DNA of 64,000 nt from Paraconiothyrium sp. Pb-2020 (lineage: Eukaryota; Ascomycota; Dothideomycetes; Pleosporales; Didymosphaeriaceae), in NCBI GenBank assembly GCA_022419385.1, contig JAJUBI010000005.1, positions 3,286,001 to 3,350,000 on the forward strand, given 5' to 3'. The notes below the pieces were generated by a model. That model did not search any database, had not been told where the DNA came from, and worked only from the letters and a program-made list of their open reading frames with translations. Below are positions 58,565 through 64,000 of this stretch, piece after piece. Within the stretch, counting starts at the first letter, position 1; every line of letters begins with the position of its first letter. Position numbers and translations under genes: made by a program.

Positions 58565-60089
58565 CTACGATGCGCCCACACTCGCCACGCTGCCCTTCCT
58601 TTGTGGACCCGGCCCGGGCAACTGCCCCGGCGCAATCATCCTTGGGCCACCCACAGTACCCATGTTGATCGCACTCTGCCTCCTACTCCCCGGAGCCTCC
58701 AGACCTCCGCTTAGTGGTGGCGCGAAACTGCTCATACCACCTGCGCTGTTGGGGAAGTTTTCGCTAGTGGCGCTACCGGGCAACATCCCATTAGACATAG
58801 CAAGACCGCGCACAGCACCCATGGTGGTGGAGTCTTGAGGGTAGACAGAGCTCCCGGGAGGGTTGCCGAGACAGGAACGTAGCATGTCTTTCATACGACG
58901 ATGCTGATATTTTGTTTGGAGTGAGATCGGTGTGTATGTGACCACGGGCCGGGGACGGTGGCGGGCAAGGGCGGCCATGATGGCTTCTTTCTCTTCGTCG
59001 GAGTCGACGGCGCCAGATGGCTCCAGATCTTCGGGGAGTGGTGCATTGGCATCGATGGCTGCACCTGTGACAGTATGAGCATAAGATCCCGGGAGTTGCT
59101 GAAAATATACTCACGCTGTTGTTTCGCCTGATTCTTCTTCTGATATTGTGCAAGCAACATGTCGTACGGCAGGCTCCGTCCAGGCACGGCCCGCTTGAGC
59201 CCCATACTATGACTCTTGCACGTCAAACTACGCGCGCAGAAGCCGCCGTTGGGCAGCGCAACACCGCACTGTTTTTCGACATCCACAGGTCCTTTGGGCT
59301 TAGCCGTCTTCTGCTTGGGTTCATCTTTCTTCTTCTTCTTGGAACCGGGCTTTCCATCGTCTCCTTCGAGCTTTCTCTTCTTTCCTTTCTTCGCGCCCTC
59401 TCCATCGACAACTGCACCCTTGATTGCCTTGCGCGCATTCTTGCCAGTATCATCGTCCTCGCCCTTCTCTTTCCTTGCGGCCGCGTCCTTGGCTTCCTTG
59501 GCCTCCTTTTTTTTCTTCAGCTTCTCCTGCTTTTTGCTCAGGCAGTCGCGAACGTGGGTCGCGGCAGAGGCGCGGAGTACGGGGCGGCGACAATGCTTGC
59601 ATTGCACCGTGTCTACTTTGTCTTCTACGGGGCGGCCGCTCGGAAACCCGGCGATGGTCTTTTCTTCTTGACTGTTCACGATTGGGGAATTGCTTCCTGT
59701 GGTACGTGTATCTTTATCTATGCTTCATTAGCAAAGAGTTGCATTCAAGCAGGAAAACGCATACTGCTAGCATCGCTCTCTTTCCAGTTTCCCGGTATGG
59801 AAGGCTTCGGCGCCGGCTTCTTGAGCTTCAAGACCACCTTATCCTTCTTTTCGGGCATGGCGTCCTTGATCACGTCTGAATCGATCAGGCTGTTCTTCGC
59901 GGACGCCGGGGGTGCTATTGCACGTTAGCTATGGTCGTGTGTCACAGCTCTCTACGCGGTTTGGTGTATGGAATGCATGCGCTGGAGTGCTGCGCGCCGC
60001 ATTGTGTACGGATGCTTGTCGGCGATTGCGGAGGTGTGGGGGGCGCCGCAGCCGAACTCACCTTTGCGGGCAACGCCATTAGCAGCCAT
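58565..60089 (-). CDS. SGF73: SAGA-associated factor 73 (SCA7-domain protein)
   Basis: Scaffold that ties the H2B deubiquitinase module to the SAGA coactivator in the nucleus. Exons 60,089-60,062, 59,914-59,765, 59,696-59,115 and 59,064-58,565 join in frame to 419 residues. An N-terminal LKLKKPAPKPSIPGNWKE region is followed by a zinc finger (CKHC...HVRDC, about 90-110), a Lys/Glu-rich coiled and basic tract (about 110-185), and the SCA7 domain (about 190-255: DVEKQCGVALPNGGFCARSL, CKSHSMGLKRAVPGRSLPYD). After it come a second conserved short helix segment (EEKEAIMAALARHRPRPV) and a Gly/Pro/Ser-rich tail. The first exon codes only nine and a third residues (MAANGVARK). The start is supported by its clean GTGAGT donor and in-frame join. 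It is next to ITC1 on the same strand with 797 bp between them. Confidence 0.93.
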
Positions 60090-60885
60090 CGCGGAGGTGC
60101 TGCAGCGGCCTTCGGAGCGTTTGATAGTGTCGTAAAGACGCTGCTTAGCGGAGAGAGCAGCACAGCGGTTGCAGCGGTGGTCGGCGACGGGGTGCGTTGA
60201 TAGCGGCTGCCGTGTCGTGTGCACTGACGATTCCCACGCCCCAGATTGCAGGTGCGGCCTTCGTTTCCAAGGTTCCGGCAAGGTCACGTGATGTGCTAAA
60301 TCCCGAGGTCGCGACCTCGCCCGACGCGGAGAAGTTGGTGCTTCTGACGTAGGAAAAGAAGCTCTGAACTTTTTCGAGTAGGATGAGCATGATTCACCGT
60401 GACATGTTCGGTGAGTGAGTAATGTTACAAGTTGGCATTTAAATATGGAGGAAAATGAAGGCAATTGAAGCCAACGGTCAGGCCATACTCTAGACTACAC
60501 GATCACACTTCACGTATGCAATAGATCCAGACGTTTGATCTTAGACTCGATGATAGTTTTGTACAAATACATACACACTCACGATGAACAAACACGGCTG
60601 GGGTCCGCCCATTCAAGTGGTATTGCCTTTCTACAGGCCGAAGCTCACAACCCCGCTACGAAAACACAACAAGCCATACGTTAACACGCAAACATACACC
60701 ATATCTATGTTCTAAGCGCCGTGATGGATGATTGATCCAACTCCGAGAAGATGCACACATAACCACCCCAAATATCCGAGACCCAACAGTTGGGATATGC
60801 CGTAAACGCCATGTGCCGTCGTAATTCGTTAAGGAAAACCGAGGGAGCCATCGGGAGCGTAATTGGTGGTGTCGCTTATGGAATT
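60090..60885. other. Intergenic between ITC1 and SGF73
   Basis: 796 bp holding the SGF73 promoter and ITC1 3' UTR. It includes a TCACGTGA palindrome at about 60,284-60,291, the E-box-like core bound by fungal bHLH factors; its use here is unknown. Confidence 0.5.
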
Positions 60886-63800
60886 TTACTTTCGACCCTT
60901 GCTTTTGGTGACTTTCGCGGTACCCTTCTTGGCTCGCTTTGGAGGCTCGTACTCCTCGCTGTGGTTGTAACCCTCCCGCTCGCGCATCATGCTGTTCGTC
61001 CAGAGCAAGCACCTAGGCTGTTCTTCCTCCGCCGTTTTCTCAGCAGCTGCGCTTGCCTTGTTACGGGTCGAACGCGTATTGGGAACCTCCTCCTCGTCCT
61101 CCTCGTCCTCCTCGTCCTCGTCCTCTTCCCTTTCCTCCTCCTCCCCTGATGCTTCTAGATGCGCCTTCATCTTTTGCATGTACTCCGCAATCCTATCGCG
61201 GAAAAGGAGAAGTTCCTTGCGAAGAGCCTTCTCACGGGTACCGCGCTCGTCGAGCCACGCCATGAGTTTCTCGATGTCCTCAGGGTCATCGTAGTAGCCC
61301 CAGTCGGCGGAACTCTTCAGATGAGTCGGGCCTTCTTCCCTCTCTTTCCGTATAGGAACTGTCCAGCCGAACTCAGCCATATCCTGCGACAAAGCGGGCT
61401 CCTCCAAGTTGGGTTGGATCTCAAGCTCGTCCGGTCCTTGAACCCATACACGTCCATTGGCGTATCCGTACTCTGCCGTTGATGACTGCGGCACGCCTCC
61501 AAAAGGCATGCCGTTGTGCTCGAACCAGTAGTACTTGTTCAAGAAGCGGTCCTTACCCAGAATCTTAGAGCGATGCACCGAGGCTTCGCGTAGATCATCG
61601 TCCAGCTCGGCGATGTTAGCTTCGCACTCCCTGAGCTCCTCTTTCTTCTTTTCGATGTCGTCCAGAAGCTTTTCCCAATCTTTCTGCTGTTTCGTCTTAG
61701 CAGCTTCCGCCTTGGCCTTCTTGGCCTTTTCTTTCTTTGCCACTTCGCTATCCCGCTTGCGCTTCGTCACCTTCACGGCTTTGCGAACTTTGCGAGCATT
61801 GTTCTTTGCCTCTACCGATGAGTCGCTGTCTTCTTCGTCTTCTTTGACATCGGTAATGCTAGCCATAGACACATCCGGTGTAGCTTTACCATCGGTTGGC
61901 GACGCTGGTGTATTCAGAGGAAGCGCGATCTTCCGCTCAATGTCGAGCTTGAACATTTCATCGGCCCTAAGCACGGATGAGTCATGATTGATAACAGGTA
62001 GTTTGTGGTATACATACAGTTCCTTTCGCTTTCGCTGATACTCTATCTTCTCTTTGCGAAGGCTGGTCATGTCTTGGGCAGCGTTCTGTAGCTGATCGCG
62101 GAACTGTTCTGTGGTAACTGTGGGGCGCAAGGCCATGTCCAACGCAGCAATGCGCAAATTGACGTCAAGATTGAGATAGTTGGTCGCAATATTCTCGACG
62201 GAAGGTTCTGTCTCGGGAGAGACGAGCTTGGAGAGGATCTCATCGCAGTCTTCTTTGTGCGATGGGTTGTATGACAGTTGGTGAAGCAGTCCCACTAGGA
62301 TAGCTTGCCAGCCGCCTTCTCGGAAATTCCTTTCCTTGCACATTTCCACCCAGTTGAAATCCGTCACAAATTCGGCAGCCTTATGAACTTCTTTTGGTGG
62401 TTCCGGGGTAGGCGTGCGCGGCTTTTCCACAATCTCAGCGATTTCCGATCTCCTCAGGCTGCTGCGAGTAGTTCGCTTTGGCGGCTCTGGCTCAGGAGTT
62501 GCTTCCTTGCTGGACTCTTCCTCGTCTTCGGACTCTTCTTCATCGATCATACTGGGCAGCTGAACTTGTAGCTTGCCAGATTCATTGACGTATTGCTTGA
62601 GTACAGCACAGTGCACCTCGACTAGCAATTCACACTCTGGATCTTCCGATGCATACCCCATAGCTTCAATAAAGTCGTCTATCGTGAATGAATCGAGAGA
62701 GTAGATGGTGTCATGGACGTTGAGGGTTTCCCATATGGTCAACAAAGGACCAATGCTTTTCATTAGAATCCCTGTCTTCTTATGGTCCTCTGGTGGGTCA
62801 ACACCATATGGAACATCGTCCGATAGAAATTTCAATGGGGGCCGCGTGACAGTGACGCGTGGCTGTCGGATTCTTAGATCGTCGATAGGATATTTGATCG
62901 GTTCAAATGGCTTAGCAACAGGGGCTGAATGATAAGGAGGCACATTCAGTGGTTGGTTCGCGAGTGTTTGATATTGCATGAAGTTATTCTGGAAGGGAAG
63001 ACCGATAGGTAGACCATTACCTTGTGGCGGAACATGCTGCGTGAGGTGGGCCGGTAAGTTAGAGCGTACCTGGGTAGCTAGATGAGGTGGTAGATGTGAG
63101 TTTTGGAGGTGTTGTGGTCCATTGAACTGAGAAAGCGAGGGTCCACTGTAATGTATAGGCAATGGTCCGCTATATTGCATTGGAGGGGGCCCCGAGTACA
63201 TGAGTGGTGGTGGACCGGCGACGGGGTGACCAACCAGCTGACCGTTCACATGATGAGGATGGGTTGCTGCATGTGTACCCATGTTGATATGTCCATAATC
63301 GTGCGGCCTTATACCATTCATCTGGGGGTGTCCGGCGTTTGGGTAGTTCGTCGGAGATGAAGCATCGTCTAGGCGTTGAGCAATTGCTGCCCTTTCTGCA
63401 TTCGCAGCCTTTTTTGCAGCTATTACGGCCTCGCGCGTCTTAGCATCCGGTAGTTTGGTAGGTATGTTATACCGCTTCGCTAGGTGATCCTTGACCATCC
63501 ATGGGGCTCCGTGCCATGGTTCCCGTGAAACAGCACCTCGCAAGAACTGCTTCAGGATAATCTTGGAATAGACCCTTCGATCCCGCATGAGTTCGGAGGC
63601 CTTGTAGCGCGTAAGCTCTTCCCCGTCATCCATTTGCATAATGTAGGTATATGAGCGGAAGTCTTCGTTGAGTTGACCGTTGAACATGCTGTGGAGCCTT
63701 GATGTGTCGGTCATATTTTTGATCACACCGTATCGGCGGCCGCCTTCTGTGTCCAAGGCTACGCGATCACCAACATTGTAGTGTTCACGAAAATGCTACA

Positions 63801-64000
63801 AAACCACGTTAAAAGTCTCCAACAGGCAGAACAAGACCCAACTTACATCGTAGACCTGATTGACTATAATGGAAGTCAGTAAGTGTCGACCATGGAACAT
63901 GTCGCAAACTTACCCAAGTCGTCCATGCGAGGAGTAGTCTCAAATTGGACAAATGCCAACACTCGCGACCTGAGGCCCTCCGGGAATATGCTGTCGATCT
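60886..64000 (-). CDS. ITC1: ISWI chromatin-remodelling subunit with WAC, DDT and WHIM regions (Itc1/Acf1-like), 5' end outside window
   Basis: Accessory subunit that partners the ISWI ATPase in nucleosome spacing and repression. Visible exons: part of one from the window edge to 63,914, a 17-nt microexon 63,863-63,847, and a 2,910-bp exon 63,795-60,886. The residues read FPEGLRSRVLAFVQFETT, VNQVYDHFREHYNVGDRVAL (end of the WAC region), then ELTRYKASELMRDRRVYSK and WMVKDHLAKRYNIPTKLPDA. A long Pro/His/Gly-rich linker follows, then the DDT domain (GPLLTIWETLNVHDTIYSLD, FTIDDFIEAMGY), WHIM1 (GGWQAILVGLLHQLSYNPSH), WHIM2/3 motifs (LRIAALDMALRPTV; LGKDRFLNKYYWFEHNG) and an acidic run near the C-terminus (about 61,075-61,150) before a basic tail. 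Two coiled-coil or Lys/Glu-rich stretches separate them. The N-terminal start is beyond position 64,000. Confidence 0.93.

Noticed and set aside
59119..59928. 269-codon plus-strand frame
   Set aside because: Shadow of SGF73: it lies opposite the Lys/Glu-rich exon, whose reverse complement is Leu/Phe/Ser-rich and open by composition.
1..64000. CRISPR array, bacterial operons or Shine-Dalgarno sites
   Set aside because: Introns and fungal gene families show this is eukaryotic nuclear DNA; no regularly spaced short repeats were seen.

Overview
This is nuclear DNA of a filamentous ascomycete (Pezizomycotina). A Pleosporales-type Dothideomycete is my best inference. The evidence is short GT-AG introns of about 50-150 bp, fungal gene families (flavocytochrome b2, GH5, GH47, MED20, SGF73, ITC1), and a sharp two-compartment layout.

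Positions 1 to about 35,160 are a gene-free, very AT-rich block of nested Ty3/Gypsy LTR retrotransposons. CpA and TpG are almost absent, TpA is everywhere, and every pol frame is cut by TAG/TAA. This is the signature of saturated repeat-induced point mutation (RIP). I resolve four families. A is a chromovirus with a 482-bp LTR and chromodomain: 1-5,226 (+), 10,441-11,220 (+), 14,526-19,198 (-), 26,299-27,170 plus 34,129-34,805 (+), and a nearly unmutated solo LTR at 9,101-9,582. C is 19,199-26,298 (+), with partial copies at 11,221-14,525 (+) and 5,511-6,872 (-). D is 27,171-34,128 (+), with 163-bp LTRs and a matching target duplication, inserted into an A copy; it carries a long antisense frame between pol and the 3' LTR. 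E is about 6,873-10,440 (+), split by the A solo LTR. A short GC-retaining segment at about 5,227-5,510 is unassigned.

From about 35,165 the base composition becomes normal and genes begin. The first part, 35-56 kb, is accessory in character. It holds an HpcH/HpaI aldolase (+) convergent with a mitochondrial flavocytochrome b2-type 2-hydroxyacid dehydrogenase (-), a MITE, a decayed aquaporin, a secreted GH5 enzyme, a GH47 alpha-mannosidase divergent from MED20, a Cys-rich protein, a decayed Pth11-like receptor, a decayed GNAT acetyltransferase, a BBE-like FAD oxidase whose frame is interrupted, and a second GH5 endoglucanase. About 2.7 kb without a recognisable gene follows.

The last part, 58.5-64 kb, is housekeeping: SGF73 (SAGA deubiquitinase module) and the 3' portion of ITC1 (ISWI remodelling subunit), both on the minus strand; ITC1 runs off the window.

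The aldolase (pyruvate-releasing family) and the hydroxyacid dehydrogenase (2-oxoacid-forming family) could share a small-acid catabolic route. The GH5 enzymes fit plant-cell-wall breakdown, and MED20, SGF73 and ITC1 are transcription and chromatin factors. These groupings are inference; no secondary-metabolite core enzyme is present.
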